A program made the translations under genes and the position numbers. The notes under the pieces were generated by a model. It saw nothing but the letters and a program-made list of their open reading frames with translations, searched no databases and was not told the DNA's origin. Positions 1 through 8,085 of a stretch of DNA of 64,000 bases are shown piece after piece. Within the stretch, counting starts at the first letter, position 1; every line of letters starts with the position of its first letter. This DNA comes from Trujillonella endophytica. GTDB lineage: Bacteria; Actinomycetota; Actinomycetes; Mycobacteriales; Geodermatophilaceae. The stretch spans positions 1-64,000 of the forward strand of contig NZ_FOEE01000018.1 in NCBI RefSeq assembly GCF_900110555.1, read 5' to 3'.

Positions 1-2
1 CC

Positions 3-263
3 TGGGAAAGCGCGCCGGCGCACGGTGGGCCGGCGCAGCTACCGCTGCAGACCGACGCCACCGTGCACCGACTCACCGTCATCCCGCACGGCACCGTGAC
101 CCTCGGCCGGCACCTGATCCGCCTGGGCGCCGCCTACGGCGGCGCCCAGGTCACCGCCCTGGTCAACGGCCCCCAGGTCAGCTTCCACGCCCTCAGCGGC
201 GACCTGATCGGCCAACTGACCCTGAACCCGGCCAAGCGTTACGCCACACTCTGCGCGGCCTAA
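3..263 (+). CDS. IS481-type transposase, C-terminal end (5' cut by window edge)
   Basis: The reading frame is open from the first bases of the window to a TAA, so this is the tail of a longer gene and not an independent 66-residue protein. The tail resembles the extreme C-terminus of DDE transposases of the IS481/rve group, a small beta-rich domain after the catalytic core (here around HLIRLGAAYGGAQVTALVNG). No catalytic residue lies inside the window, so activity cannot be judged. A short inverted repeat follows the stop, compatible with the right end of the element. Family assignment is from recall of typical sequences. Confidence 0.6.
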   Translation, partial: WESAPAHGGPAQLPLQTDATVHRLTVIPHGTVTLGRHLIRLGAAYGGAQVTALVNGPQVSFHALSGDLIGQLTLNPAKRYATLCAA

Positions 264-277
264 CCGAAGTGCGACAC

Positions 278-291
278 ATGTCCTCAGACAT
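278..291. repeat. short inverted repeat after the transposase
   Basis: The arms atgtc (278-282) and gacat (287-291) flank a 4-base spacer shortly after the transposase stop. IS481-like elements often carry such atgtc/gacat sequences near their right terminus, so the end of the element probably lies between here and about position 320. The exact terminus and any target duplication cannot be fixed without the left end. Confidence 0.35.
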
Positions 292-348
292 CACTGCGAC
301 AGAGGTCCGGAGACACGACACGCAGGTTTCCTGCGCTCGCGCACTCCG

Positions 349-708
349 CTACTCGAGGACGACGTCGTCGCCGCGGCGCACCGCCCGGCGCACGCGGAGC
401 TTCAGGTAGCGGGCGTAGCCCCGGACCAGCTGCGAGTAGCCCGGCGTCGGGCCGTGGTAGCCGAGGAACCCCCGGGGCCCCTCGACCATCTCGCCGGTCC
501 GGACGTCGTAGCGGCTGCGGTGCCAGGGGCAGACCAGGCAGCCCTCGGCATCGAGGGTGCCCTCGGAGAGGTCGGCCAGCTGGTGCCGGCAGCGGCGGGA
601 GACGGCGAAGGGGGCGCCGCCGCGGTTGCCCACCGCCCAGTCCCCCACCCGGCGCACCGCTCCGGGCGGCAGGTCGGCGGCGGGGATGCGGTCGGGCTCG
701 TCGGCCAT
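349..708 (-). CDS. Rieske (2Fe-2S) domain protein
   Basis: This 119-residue protein is a single Rieske domain. It carries both ligand pairs: C40-x-H42 (CRH) and C60-x2-H63 (CPWH), which would bind one [2Fe-2S] cluster. It has no signal peptide or catalytic oxygenase domain, so it is most likely a soluble ferredoxin-like electron carrier or a small-subunit ferredoxin. The C-terminal part (GYHGPTPGYSQLVRGYARYLKLRVRR) follows the domain and is basic. It is transcribed away from the divergent TPM-domain gene. No oxygenase or reductase partner lies next to it, so its electron donor and acceptor are unknown. Confidence 0.85.
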   Translation of the reverse strand: MADEPDRIPAADLPPGAVRRVGDWAVGNRGGAPFAVSRRCRHQLADLSEGTLDAEGCLVCPWHRSRYDVRTGEMVEGPRGFLGYHGPTPGYSQLVRGYARYLKLRVRRAVRRGDDVVLE

Positions 709-786
709 GTCGGCTCCAGGTCGGGAGGGTGCGCGCGGACCGGCTCCCTACCCGCTCGCGCCCGTCCCAGACCGGGAGCGCGTCGG

Positions 787-792
787 TAGGGT
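787..792 (+). promoter_or_regulatory. -10 hexamer of the TPM-domain gene (leaderless type)
   Basis: TAGGGT lies 7 bases before the GTG at 800. This spacing would start the transcript at or next to the start codon, and it supports choosing GTG 800 over upstream in-frame starts. Confidence 0.5.
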
Positions 793-799
793 CGCCGTC

Positions 800-2806
800 G
801 TGGTCCTCCGCCGGTTCGCTGTCGTCCTCGCCGTGGCCGCAGCGGTGGTCCTGACCGGGACGACCGCGCTCGCCGAGCCGCCCGTCGACGTCGTGGGCCA
901 GGTGGACGACCGCGCCGACGTGCTCTCCGACGACGAGCAGTCGGCGGTGGAGGACGCGCTCGAGCAGCTGCAGGTCGACGAGGACATCGAGCTGGTCGTC
1001 GTCTTCGTCGACTCCTTCGACGGCCTCGACCGCAGGACCTGGGCCGACGAGAGCGCGACGGCGTCCGGCCTGGACAGCACCGACGTCCTGCTCGCCGTCG
1101 CGGTCGAGGACCGGGAGTACGGCTACGCCCTCGGCAGCGACGTCGACGTCACCGAGGACGAGGTCGACGAGTTCGCCGCGTCCGACGTGGAGCCGCTGTT
1201 CGGCGACGGGGACTGGGCCGGTGGCGCCGAGCAGTTCGCGGAGGGTCTGGCCGAGGCCAACGGCACCGACTACGGAACGGTGGCCGTGGTCGGCGGGCTG
1301 ATCGCGCTCGGCGGCGGCGCGTACGTCGTCACCCGGGTGCGCCGGAAGCGGCGGCAGGCGGCGGCACCCGAGGTGACGCGGCTGGAGCGGCCCGACCCGC
1401 ACGCCGGCGTGCCGACCGACCAGCTGCAGGCCCGGGCCAGCACCGCGCTGCTGGAGCTCGACGAGGCGATCAAGACCTCCCAGCTGGACCTGGACTTCGC
1501 CCGGCTGCAGTACGGCGAGGACGCCGTCACCGGGTTCGGCGAGGCGCTCGCGCAGTCCCGGGACGAGCTCACCCGGGCGTTCACGCTGCGGCAGCAGCTG
1601 GACGACGAGGTGCCGGAGGACGAGCCGACGACCCGGGCGATGCTCGCCGACATGCTGGCGCTGACGGCGGCGGCCGACGCGCGGCTGGACTCGCAGGCCG
1701 AGGAGTTCGACCAGCTGCGCGACCTGGAGAAGAACGCGCCGCAGGCACTGGAGGCGCTGGGCCCGCGGATCACCGCGCTGCACGGGCGGCTGCCCGCCGA
1801 CGAGCAGCGGATGGCCGAGCTGCAGCGCCGGTACGCCCCGGCGGCGATCGCGCCCGTCGCCGACAACCTCGAGCAGGCCCGCGCCCGGCTGGCCGCCGCC
1901 GAGCAGGAGGTCACCGAGGCGCGGACGGCGCTGGACTCCGGCCGGCCCGGGGAGGCCGTCGGCGACCTGCGCGCCGCGGAGGACGCCGTGGTGCAGACCG
2001 GGCAGCTGCTGGACGCGATCGGCCGGCTGGCCGCCGACCTGGAGTCCGCGGTGCAGCGCATCCCCGCGGCCCGCGCCGACACCGAGCAGGACCTGGCCGA
2101 GGCCCGGGCACTGGTCGCGTCGGGGGACCGCAGCGGCCTGCAGCCGCAGATCGCCCGCGCCGAGGCCGCGATCGGAGCGTCCGACGAGGCGATGGCGGGG
2201 GCCGCCGGCGGGCCCGATCCGTTCACGGCGCTGCGCCGCCTGGAGGAGGCCGACATCGCGCTGGAGCAGGCCCTGGGGGCGGCCCGCGACGCCCAGGCGC
2301 GGGCCCACCGGGCCGCCGCCGCCCTCGAGCAGACGCTGCTCAACGCCCGCTCGACGATCGCGGCCGCCGGTGACTTCATCGCCACCCGGCGCGGCGCCGT
2401 CGGGCCCGAGGCCCGCACCCGGCTGGCGGAGGCGGAGCGGCACCTGCAGGCGGCGACGGGGCTGGCCGGCACCGACCCGGTCGGCGCGCTCCAGGCGGCG
2501 CAGCAGGCCGACGCCCTCGCCGCGCAGGCGCTGCAGCGCGCCCAGTCCGACGTCTCCGGCTGGAACTCCGGCTACGGCGGGGGTGGCTACGGCGGCGGGT
2601 TCGGCGGCGGCGGGTTCGCCGGGCCCGGGTACGGGCGCGGGCCGGACCTCGGCAGCCTCGTGCTCGGCGGCATCCTCCTCGGGGGCGGCGGCGGGGGCGG
2701 GTACCGCGGCGGTTCCTTCGGCGGATCGGGTCGGCGCTCGGGCAGCTTCGGGGGCGGCTCGCGCGGCGGTGGAGGGGGCCGGCGCGGGGGTGGCGGCCGC
2801 TTCTAG
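800..2806 (+). CDS. secreted/membrane TPM-domain protein with long coiled coil and Gly-rich tail
   Basis: GTG 800 is chosen because a signal peptide begins there (RR, then a hydrophobic run, with ALA|E cleavage near residue 25) and a -10 hexamer sits 7 bases upstream. The mature N-terminus (about 35-150) is a TPM domain, beginning with DDRADVLSDDEQ. One membrane segment follows (around YGTVAVVGGLIALGGGAYVV) and then a basic stop-transfer RRKRR. Roughly 330 residues of Ala/Glu/Leu/Arg-rich helix, probably coiled coil, come next. The end is a long Gly/Ser/Arg stretch. The product is 668 residues. TPM proteins act at the cell surface and some hydrolyse phosphate esters; the role here is unknown. 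Confidence 0.85.
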   Translation: MVLRRFAVVLAVAAAVVLTGTTALAEPPVDVVGQVDDRADVLSDDEQSAVEDALEQLQVDEDIELVVVFVDSFDGLDRRTWADESATASGLDSTDVLLAVAVEDREYGYALGSDVDVTEDEVDEFAASDVEPLFGDGDWAGGAEQFAEGLAEANGTDYGTVAVVGGLIALGGGAYVVTRVRRKRRQAAAPEVTRLERPDPHAGVPTDQLQARASTALLELDEAIKTSQLDLDFARLQYGEDAVTGFGEALAQSRDELTRAFTLRQQLDDEVPEDEPTTRAMLADMLALTAAADARLDSQAEEFDQLRDLEKNAPQALEALGPRITALHGRLPADEQRMAELQRRYAPAAIAPVADNLEQARARLAAAEQEVTEARTALDSGRPGEAVGDLRAAEDAVVQTGQLLDAIGRLAADLESAVQRIPAARADTEQDLAEARALVASGDRSGLQPQIARAEAAIGASDEAMAGAAGGPDPFTALRRLEEADIALEQALGAARDAQARAHRAAAALEQTLLNARSTIAAAGDFIATRRGAVGPEARTRLAEAERHLQAATGLAGTDPVGALQAAQQADALAAQALQRAQSDVSGWNSGYGGGGYGGGFGGGGFAGPGYGRGPDLGSLVLGGILLGGGGGGGYRGGSFGGSGRRSGSFGGGSRGGGGGRRGGGGRF

Positions 2807-2845
2807 GCCGCCCCCGGGTTCGAGGCGACGTCCTCCCTCACCGCG

Positions 2846-2885
2846 GCGCGTCCTCCCGCACGGCGCGCGGTGCGGGAGGACGCGC
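2846..2885. terminator. bidirectional terminator, 15-bp perfect stem
   Basis: The left arm 2846-2860 (gcgcgtcctcccgca) pairs perfectly with 2871-2885 around a 10-base loop. It sits between two convergent genes, the TPM gene and the TauD-like gene, and can serve both. It lacks a U-run, as is usual in GC-rich actinomycetes. Confidence 0.75.
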
Positions 2886-2895
2886 TCGGATCAGG

Positions 2896-3765
2896 TCAGC
2901 TGATCGTGGCCGGGCCCACCGGCTCGTCGCCGCGCAGCGTCACCCGGTGCATGATCCGGCGGAAGTCGCCGTAGTCCCGGGCGGCGTAGTGCAACGTCGA
3001 CCGGTTGTCCCACATCGCGACGTCGCCGGGCGACCAGCGGTGCCGCACGATGTGCTCCGGCTTGGTCAGGTGGGCGTAGAACGCGTCGAGCAGGCCGCGG
3101 CTCTCCGCCTCGGAGACCCCGGCGATGTGGGACGTGAAGCCCGGGTTGACGAACAGGCTGCGGCGCCCGGTCTCCGGGTGCACCCGGACGACGGGATGCT
3201 CCACCGGGGTCAGCCGGGTGTACTCGCCGTCGTCCCATCGGTTCCCGCCCCGCTGGGCCAGGTGGTAGCCCCACTCGCGGTTGCCGTCGTGCACCGCGGT
3301 CAGCTGGTCGGCCAGCGCCCGCACCGGCGCCGACAGCGAGGCGTAGGCGGCCTCGGCGTCGGCCCACGAGGTGTCGCCGCCGACGGGCGGCAGCTGGACC
3401 GCGCGCAGGATCGAGCCCAGTGGCGGCCGCCGGACGAACGTGACGTCGGTGTGCCAGGTGTCGCCGAAGCCGTTGTCGGCGGCGTCGAGGGCGTAGATCT
3501 CCGGGTGCTCCTCGTCCACGCCGCGGACGACGGGGTGCGACGGCGTCAGCTCGCCGAGCCGGCGGCCGAGCCGGACCTGGCTGTCGGGGTCGAGGGCCTG
3601 CGCCGGGAAGAACAGCACCTTGTGCGCGGTCAGGGCGGCGCGGACGGCGGCGATCGTGTCGTCGTCGGCGCGGGCAAGCTCGACCCCGAGGACCCGGGCG
3701 CCGTGGAACGGCCCGATCGGCTCGACGGTCAGCAGGTCGGTCGGGGCGGTGGCGGTGAGCGTCAT
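2896..3765 (-). CDS. tauD: TauD/TfdA-family 2-oxoglutarate dioxygenase
   Basis: Fe(II)/2-oxoglutarate dioxygenase of 289 residues, the usual TauD length. The iron triad is visible: H105 and D107 in WHTDVTF and H259 in TLHYAARDY, with the oxoglutarate-binding arginine at about R274 (MHR). TauD-type enzymes hydroxylate taurine or other sulfonates, and sometimes sulfate esters, releasing sulfite or sulfate. It is last in a four-gene operon after the SsuB/SsuA/SsuC transporter genes, which supports a sulfur-scavenging role. The exact substrate is not readable from sequence; related TfdA or AtsK enzymes are the alternatives. Confidence 0.85.
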   Translation of the reverse strand: MTLTATAPTDLLTVEPIGPFHGARVLGVELARADDDTIAAVRAALTAHKVLFFPAQALDPDSQVRLGRRLGELTPSHPVVRGVDEEHPEIYALDAADNGFGDTWHTDVTFVRRPPLGSILRAVQLPPVGGDTSWADAEAAYASLSAPVRALADQLTAVHDGNREWGYHLAQRGGNRWDDGEYTRLTPVEHPVVRVHPETGRRSLFVNPGFTSHIAGVSEAESRGLLDAFYAHLTKPEHIVRHRWSPGDVAMWDNRSTLHYAARDYGDFRRIMHRVTLRGDEPVGPATIS

Positions 3766-3796
3766 GGCGGTCTCCTGCGTCGATCGGTGCGCGGGG

Positions 3797-4612
3797 TCAG
3801 CTGGCGACGGAACGGACGGCGGCCCCGATCTCGGCGCGCAGCGCGGCGTAGCCGGGGAGGCCGCGGAGCTCGTCGGGGGAGAGGCCGGAGCGGGGCAGGT
3901 CGACGGGCACGTCGAGCGCGACCGTGCCCGGGGACCGGGTGAGGACGACGACGCGGGTGGCCAGGAAGACCGCCTCGTCGACGCTGTGGGTGACGAACAC
4001 CGACGTCGTGCCGGCCTCGGCCGACACCCGGCGCAGGTCCTCCTGGAGCCGCTCGCGGGTGAGGGCGTCGAGGGCGGCGAAGGGCTCGTCGAGCAGCAGC
4101 AGCGGGGTCGACCCGGCCAGCGCCCGGGCGATGGCGACGCGCTGCTGCTGGCCGCCGGAGATCTCCCAGGTCCGCCGCTGCGCGGTGCCGGCGAGGCCGA
4201 CGCGGTCCAGCAGCTCGGCGACCCGGGCGGCGCGCTGCTCGCGCGGCACCCCGGCCAGCCGCAGCGCGAGCTCGACGTTGCCGCCGACGGTCCGCCACGG
4301 GAGCAGCCGCGCCTGCTGGAAGACGACGCCGGCCTGCCGCCCGGGGCGCGGGACCTCCCCGCCCACCCGGACCTGCCCGCCGGTGGGCCCCTCGAAGCCG
4401 GCGATCAGCCGCAGCAGCGTGCTCTTGCCGCAGCCGGAGGGGCCGACCAGCACGAGGAACTCCCCGGCCGGCACCTCCAGCGACACCGGGCCGAGCGCCG
4501 GCACCGCGGTCGCGCCGCGACCGTAGGTGTGGGTGACGTCCCGGACCGACAGGGGGGCACCCCCGGCCGGGGCGCGCGCCCCGGCCGGGGGACCGGTGAG
4601 CGGACTACTCAC
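3797..4612 (-). CDS. ssuB: sulfonate/taurine ABC transporter ATP-binding protein
   Basis: ABC ATPase of the nitrate/sulfonate/taurine importer class, 271 residues. Walker A is GPSGCGKST near residues 57-65, the signature is ISGGQQQR and Walker B is LLLLDEPFAALD; a switch histidine follows (VFVTHSVDEA). A Pro/Ala/Gly-rich N-terminal stretch of about 20 residues precedes the domain. Its start overlaps the end of the substrate-binding-protein gene by 8 bases, so the two are translationally coupled. It energises import through the permease encoded two genes upstream. Confidence 0.92.
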   Translation of the reverse strand: MSSPLTGPPAGARAPAGGAPLSVRDVTHTYGRGATAVPALGPVSLEVPAGEFLVLVGPSGCGKSTLLRLIAGFEGPTGGQVRVGGEVPRPGRQAGVVFQQARLLPWRTVGGNVELALRLAGVPREQRAARVAELLDRVGLAGTAQRRTWEISGGQQQRVAIARALAGSTPLLLLDEPFAALDALTRERLQEDLRRVSAEAGTTSVFVTHSVDEAVFLATRVVVLTRSPGTVALDVPVDLPRSGLSPDELRGLPGYAALRAEIGAAVRSVAS

Positions 4613-5672
4613 CGGTATCGCTCGAGACGTCGTCCTCGAGCCCGTCGGTGTAGATCGCGGCCTGCAGGTCCTCCAGGGAGGGCGCCTCCGGGATCTGCTG
4701 CTGGCCGACCAGGAACTCGCCGGCGTCCTGCAGGTTGGCCGCCAGGTTGCCCGGGGCGTCGGGCGTGCCGAGCCACTCGGCGGTGGTCAGCTCGGTGGGG
4801 TCGAGGAAGACGCCCTGGCTGAGCTGCTCGGCGGCCTCCTCGGGGCTGATGCCCAGCTGCCGGCCCACGGCCTCGGCCGCGGCATCGGGGTCCTCGGCGA
4901 TCAGCCGCAGCGCCCGGGCCTGCACCTGGCGCCAGGCCGAGATGGCCTCGGGGTTGGCCTCGATGAACTCGGTCGAGGCGACGCCGAGGTCCAGGGTCGG
5001 CTTGCCGTCGCCGGCCAGCTCGCGGCTGGTGATCAGCGTGCTGCCGGTCTGCTGGATCTCCGACAGCGAGGGCAGCCACGTGTAGGCGGCGTCGATGTCG
5101 CCGCGGGTCCAGGCGGCGACGATGTCCTGCGGCTGCAGGTCGATCAGGTCGACGTCGGCGGAGTCGACGCCGGCCGCGTCGAGGGCGGCGAGCAGGCTGT
5201 AGTGCGAGGTCGAGCTGAACGGCGTCGCCACCTTGTGCCCGACGAGGTCCTCGACGGACTCGATGCCCGTGCCCTCGCGGGCCACCAGGGCCTCGTTGTC
5301 ACCGGCGACGTCCAGGATCCAGGTGACCTGGTACGGGATGTCCAGCGGCGCGGACAGGCCGCGCGCGACCGGGCTGGAGCCGATCGCGGCGATGTCGACG
5401 GAGTCGGCGACGAACGCGGTGTTGATGCTGGCGCCGGAGTCGAACTTGGTCCACTCGATGTCGTACTCGGGCAGCGCGTCCTCCAGCCAGCCCTGGTCCT
5501 TCACGATCAGGTCCCCGCTCGGGAAGGCCTGGTAGGCGATGCGGATCGTGCCCGCGCCGCCGCCGTCCCCCTCGGCGGAGTCGCCGTCGTCGCCGCAGGC
5601 GGCGACCCCGGTGACGAGGGCGGTCAGGGACAGGGCTGCTGCCAGGCGGCGCCAGCCGCGGGGCGTGCTCAT
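4605..5672 (-). CDS. ssuA: sulfonate/taurine ABC transporter substrate-binding lipoprotein
   Basis: The ATG at 5672 is chosen because it opens a lipoprotein signal: basic MSTPRGWRR, a hydrophobic core, then a lipobox-like GVAAC followed by an acidic Gly/Asp/Ser linker. The remainder (about residues 40-340) is an SsuA/TauA-type periplasmic-binding fold; IRIAYQAFPSGDLIVKDQGW is its typical opening strand-helix. The product is 355 residues. It would capture sulfonates at the outer face of the membrane and deliver them to the permease. The 3' end overlaps ssuB by 8 bases. Confidence 0.9.
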   Translation of the reverse strand: MSTPRGWRRLAAALSLTALVTGVAACGDDGDSAEGDGGGAGTIRIAYQAFPSGDLIVKDQGWLEDALPEYDIEWTKFDSGASINTAFVADSVDIAAIGSSPVARGLSAPLDIPYQVTWILDVAGDNEALVAREGTGIESVEDLVGHKVATPFSSTSHYSLLAALDAAGVDSADVDLIDLQPQDIVAAWTRGDIDAAYTWLPSLSEIQQTGSTLITSRELAGDGKPTLDLGVASTEFIEANPEAISAWRQVQARALRLIAEDPDAAAEAVGRQLGISPEEAAEQLSQGVFLDPTELTTAEWLGTPDAPGNLAANLQDAGEFLVGQQQIPEAPSLEDLQAAIYTDGLEDDVSSDTGE

Positions 5673-5743
5673 GGGTGTTCCTTCTCTTCGGGGAGGACTC
5701 GGCGCCGGACGGCGCCGGGGGATCGGGGGGACGGCGGCGCGGC

Positions 5744-6610
5744 TCAGCCGCGGCCGCGCCAGGGGACGAGGCGGCGCTCGATCGCGCGGAGCACCCCGTC
5801 GATGGCCAGGCCCGAGAGGCCGATGGCGAACAGCCCGAGGATCACGACGTCGGACTGCAGGTAGGTCTGGGCGTCGCGGATCATGCCGCCGATGCCCGGC
5901 ATCCCGTTGACGGTCTCGGCCGCGACCAGCGACGAGTAGGCGATGCCGACGGCCAGCCGGATGCCGGTGGCGATCTCGGGCAGCGCCGCCGGCAGGACGA
6001 CGGTCGTGGTGACCTGCCAGCCCCGGGCGCCCATGGCCCGGGCCGCCTCCACCAGCGCGGTCGGCGCGCCGACGACGGCGGCCGCGGTGGCGACTGCCAC
6101 CGGGGGCATCGCGGCGATCGCCAGCAGCCACACCTTCGGCGACTCGTCGATGCCGAACCAGATGATCAGCAGGCTGAAGTAGGCCAGGGGCGGGAGCGCC
6201 CGCACGAACGTCACCCACGGCTCGACCACCACGCGGACCCACGGCAGCGTGCCCATGAGCAGCCCCACCGCGAGGCCGGCCGCGATCCCGAGCACCGACC
6301 CGAGGGCGATGCGCTGCAGGCTGATGCCGAGGTGCTCGATGAGCAGGTGGCCCTGGTAGCCGACCGTGCCGTCGTGCGTGGTCGACGTGCGGATCAGCGC
6401 GTCCCACACCGCCCGCGGCGAGGGCAGGAGCACCGGGCTCCAGATCCGCAGCGAGTACAGCAGCTGCCACAGCCCCAGCAGGGCCGCGGTGGCCAGCACC
6501 CGGACGCCGACGCGGTGCCAGCGGCCGGAGCCGCGGCGGCGCCGGGCCGCGACCGTCGCCGGCTCGACGGTGGCGGTCTCGGAGGCAGGGGCGGAGAGCA
6601 GGGCGGACAC
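5744..6610 (-). CDS. ssuC: sulfonate/taurine ABC transporter permease
   Basis: Integral membrane permease of 288 residues with about six hydrophobic segments. The cytoplasmic EAA loop that contacts the ATPase is clear (EAARAMGARGWQVTTTVVLP, about residues 185-205). The first 35 residues are hydrophilic and Arg-rich. It is the first structural gene of the operon after a short leader peptide. SsuC and TauC cannot be told apart from sequence alone; SsuC is preferred because SsuD is encoded divergently next door. Confidence 0.9.
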   Translation of the reverse strand: MSALLSAPASETATVEPATVAARRRRGSGRWHRVGVRVLATAALLGLWQLLYSLRIWSPVLLPSPRAVWDALIRTSTTHDGTVGYQGHLLIEHLGISLQRIALGSVLGIAAGLAVGLLMGTLPWVRVVVEPWVTFVRALPPLAYFSLLIIWFGIDESPKVWLLAIAAMPPVAVATAAAVVGAPTALVEAARAMGARGWQVTTTVVLPAALPEIATGIRLAVGIAYSSLVAAETVNGMPGIGGMIRDAQTYLQSDVVILGLFAIGLSGLAIDGVLRAIERRLVPWRGRG

Positions 6611-6691
6611 GGTGGGCTCCTGGTGGCGGACGACGGCACGGGGGGACGTCGCGAGGGGGTGTCCGCAGGCGGGGCGGACGCGGGGGCCGGG

Positions 6692-6769
6692 TCAGGAGCG
6701 GCGACAGAGCGCGCTGGCGACGCGCGCGTGGTCGATCGTGCGGCGGGAGGTGAGCGGGCAGGGGGTCAT
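6692..6769 (-). CDS. 25-residue leader peptide of the sulfonate operon
   Basis: ATG at 6769, stop TGA at 6692-6694. The peptide contains LTSRRTIDHARVASALC and ends CRRS. It matches the short actinobacterial 'putative leader peptide' type (SRR-x-h-D-x-x-R-h-x-S-A-h-C, h hydrophobic) that often precedes sulfur-assimilation and sulfonate operons. A cysteine close to the stop suggests that ribosome behaviour at Cys codons reports cysteine supply, as described for Cys-rich upstream ORFs in mycobacteria. It lies 81 bases before ssuC on the same strand. The start is preceded by GAGGAGAGGAGC, a strong ribosome-binding site. The mechanism here is inferred. Confidence 0.7.
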   Translation of the reverse strand: MTPCPLTSRRTIDHARVASALCRRS

Positions 6770-6870
6770 GCGGCGCTCCTCTCCTCACTCGGCGGGGCGG
6801 ACACCCCGGGAATCGACGACCGCGGACGTTAGGCCGCGATGATCCATCCCGTCAATCCCGATCGGCTTGA

Positions 6871-6886
6871 TGTGGTTTGCTCCACA
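6871..6886. promoter_or_regulatory. possible operator/promoter in the ssu divergent region
   Basis: tgtgg (6871-6875) and ccaca (6882-6886) form a short dyad with a 6-base spacer, 34 bases before the chosen ssuD start. A -35-like ttgatg overlaps it on its left. This is the only dyad I noticed in the region between the leader peptide and ssuD; its function is unproven. Confidence 0.25.
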
Positions 6887-6919
6887 CGATCTCCCGTCCC
6901 CTCCCCGCCCGAGGCCGCC

Positions 6920-8017
6920 GTGCAGTTCTCCTGGTTCCTGCCCACCCGCGGCGACGGCCGCGCCGTCAACCCGGTGACGACGGCGCGCGGCTCCGACGCC
7001 GCCGCGCTGAGCCGCCGCCCCACCCTGGAGTACCTGACCTCCGTGGCCCGGGCCGCGGAGCAGTCGGGGTTCGAGGCGGTGCTGACGCCGGTCGGGTCCG
7101 GCTGCGAGGACCCCTGGGTGGTGTGCGGGGCGCTGGCCGCGCTCACCGACCGGCTGCACTTCCTCGTCGCCTTCCGCCCCGGCTTCACGCTGCCCACGCT
7201 GGCGGCCCAGCAGGCGGCCACCTTCCAGCGGCTGTCGGGCAACCGGCTGCGGCTCAACGTGGTCACCGGCGGCGACCCGGTGGAGCAGCGTGCCTACGGT
7301 GACTTCCTCGACCACGACGCGCGCTACGCCCGGGCCGGCGAGTTCCTCGAGGTGCTGCGCGGGTGCCTCGCCGGGCGGTCGGTGGACTTCGCGGGCGAGC
7401 ACTTCCGCGTGGAGGGGGGCGGGCTGGCCGAGCCGCCGGCCGTCGTCCCGCCCGTCTACCTGGGCGGTGCCTCCGCCCCGGCGGAGGACGTGACGGCCCG
7501 GTTCGTCGACACCTACCTGACGTGGGGCGAGCCGCCGGCGCAGGTCGCCGTCCGGCTGGACCGGGTGCGGGAGAAGGCGGCGGCCGTGGGCCGCGCGCTG
7601 CGCTTCGGGCTGCGGATCCACGTCGTCAGCCGGGACACCCCGGAGGAGGCCTGGGCCGAGGCCGATCGGATGCTCGCGCAGATGTCCCCGGCGGCCATCG
7701 CCGCGGCCCAGCAGCGCTTCGCCCGGATGGACTCGGTCGGGCAGGCCCGGATGACGGCGCTGCACGGCGGGACGGCGGGCGAGGGCGCCCGGTCGCTGGA
7801 GATCGCGCCGAACCTCTGGGCGGGCATCGGCCTGGTCCGCGAGGGGGCGGCGACCGCGCTGGTGGGCAGCCACGAGCAGGTGGCCGAGCGGATCGCCGAG
7901 TACGCGGCGCTCGGGTTCGACGAGTTCGTCCTGTCGGGCTGGCCGCACCTGGAGGAGGCCTGGCGGGTGGGGGAGGAGGTGCTCCCGCTGCTCGGGGCGG
8001 CGTCGCGCGCGGCCTGA
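6920..8017 (+). CDS. ssuD: FMNH2-dependent alkanesulfonate monooxygenase
   Basis: Bacterial luciferase-like monooxygenase of 365 residues. The SsuD pattern is present: MQFSWFLPTRGDGR at the start, FRPGFTLPTLAAQQAATF, then LNVVTGGDPVEQRAYGDFL and HDARYARAGEFLEVLRG. SsuD uses FMNH2 and O2 to cleave the C-S bond of alkanesulfonates, giving sulfite and aldehyde. GTG 6920 is preferred because homologues begin at this strand; an in-frame start at 6839 would add 27 unrelated residues and run through the promoter region. No SsuE-type flavin reductase is encoded nearby, so reduced flavin must come from elsewhere. Confidence 0.9.
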   Translation: MQFSWFLPTRGDGRAVNPVTTARGSDAAALSRRPTLEYLTSVARAAEQSGFEAVLTPVGSGCEDPWVVCGALAALTDRLHFLVAFRPGFTLPTLAAQQAATFQRLSGNRLRLNVVTGGDPVEQRAYGDFLDHDARYARAGEFLEVLRGCLAGRSVDFAGEHFRVEGGGLAEPPAVVPPVYLGGASAPAEDVTARFVDTYLTWGEPPAQVAVRLDRVREKAAAVGRALRFGLRIHVVSRDTPEEAWAEADRMLAQMSPAAIAAAQQRFARMDSVGQARMTALHGGTAGEGARSLEIAPNLWAGIGLVREGAATALVGSHEQVAERIAEYAALGFDEFVLSGWPHLEEAWRVGEEVLPLLGAASRAA

Positions 8018-8085
8018 GGCGCAGGTCCCTGGGAATCGTCGGACCCCGATGGCAGCGTGACCTCCCCCACCCCGGAGGAGGAGCG

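Noticed and set aside
284-2443. Long open frame on the minus strand opposite the TPM gene (and many similar ones across the window)
   Set aside because: In DNA this GC-rich the antisense frame of a real gene stays open by codon bias. The translation is Arg/Gly/Pro/Ala-rich and matches no family.
6839-6919. Upstream in-frame start for ssuD
   Set aside because: It adds 27 residues with no similarity to SsuD and would place the protein start inside the promoter region.
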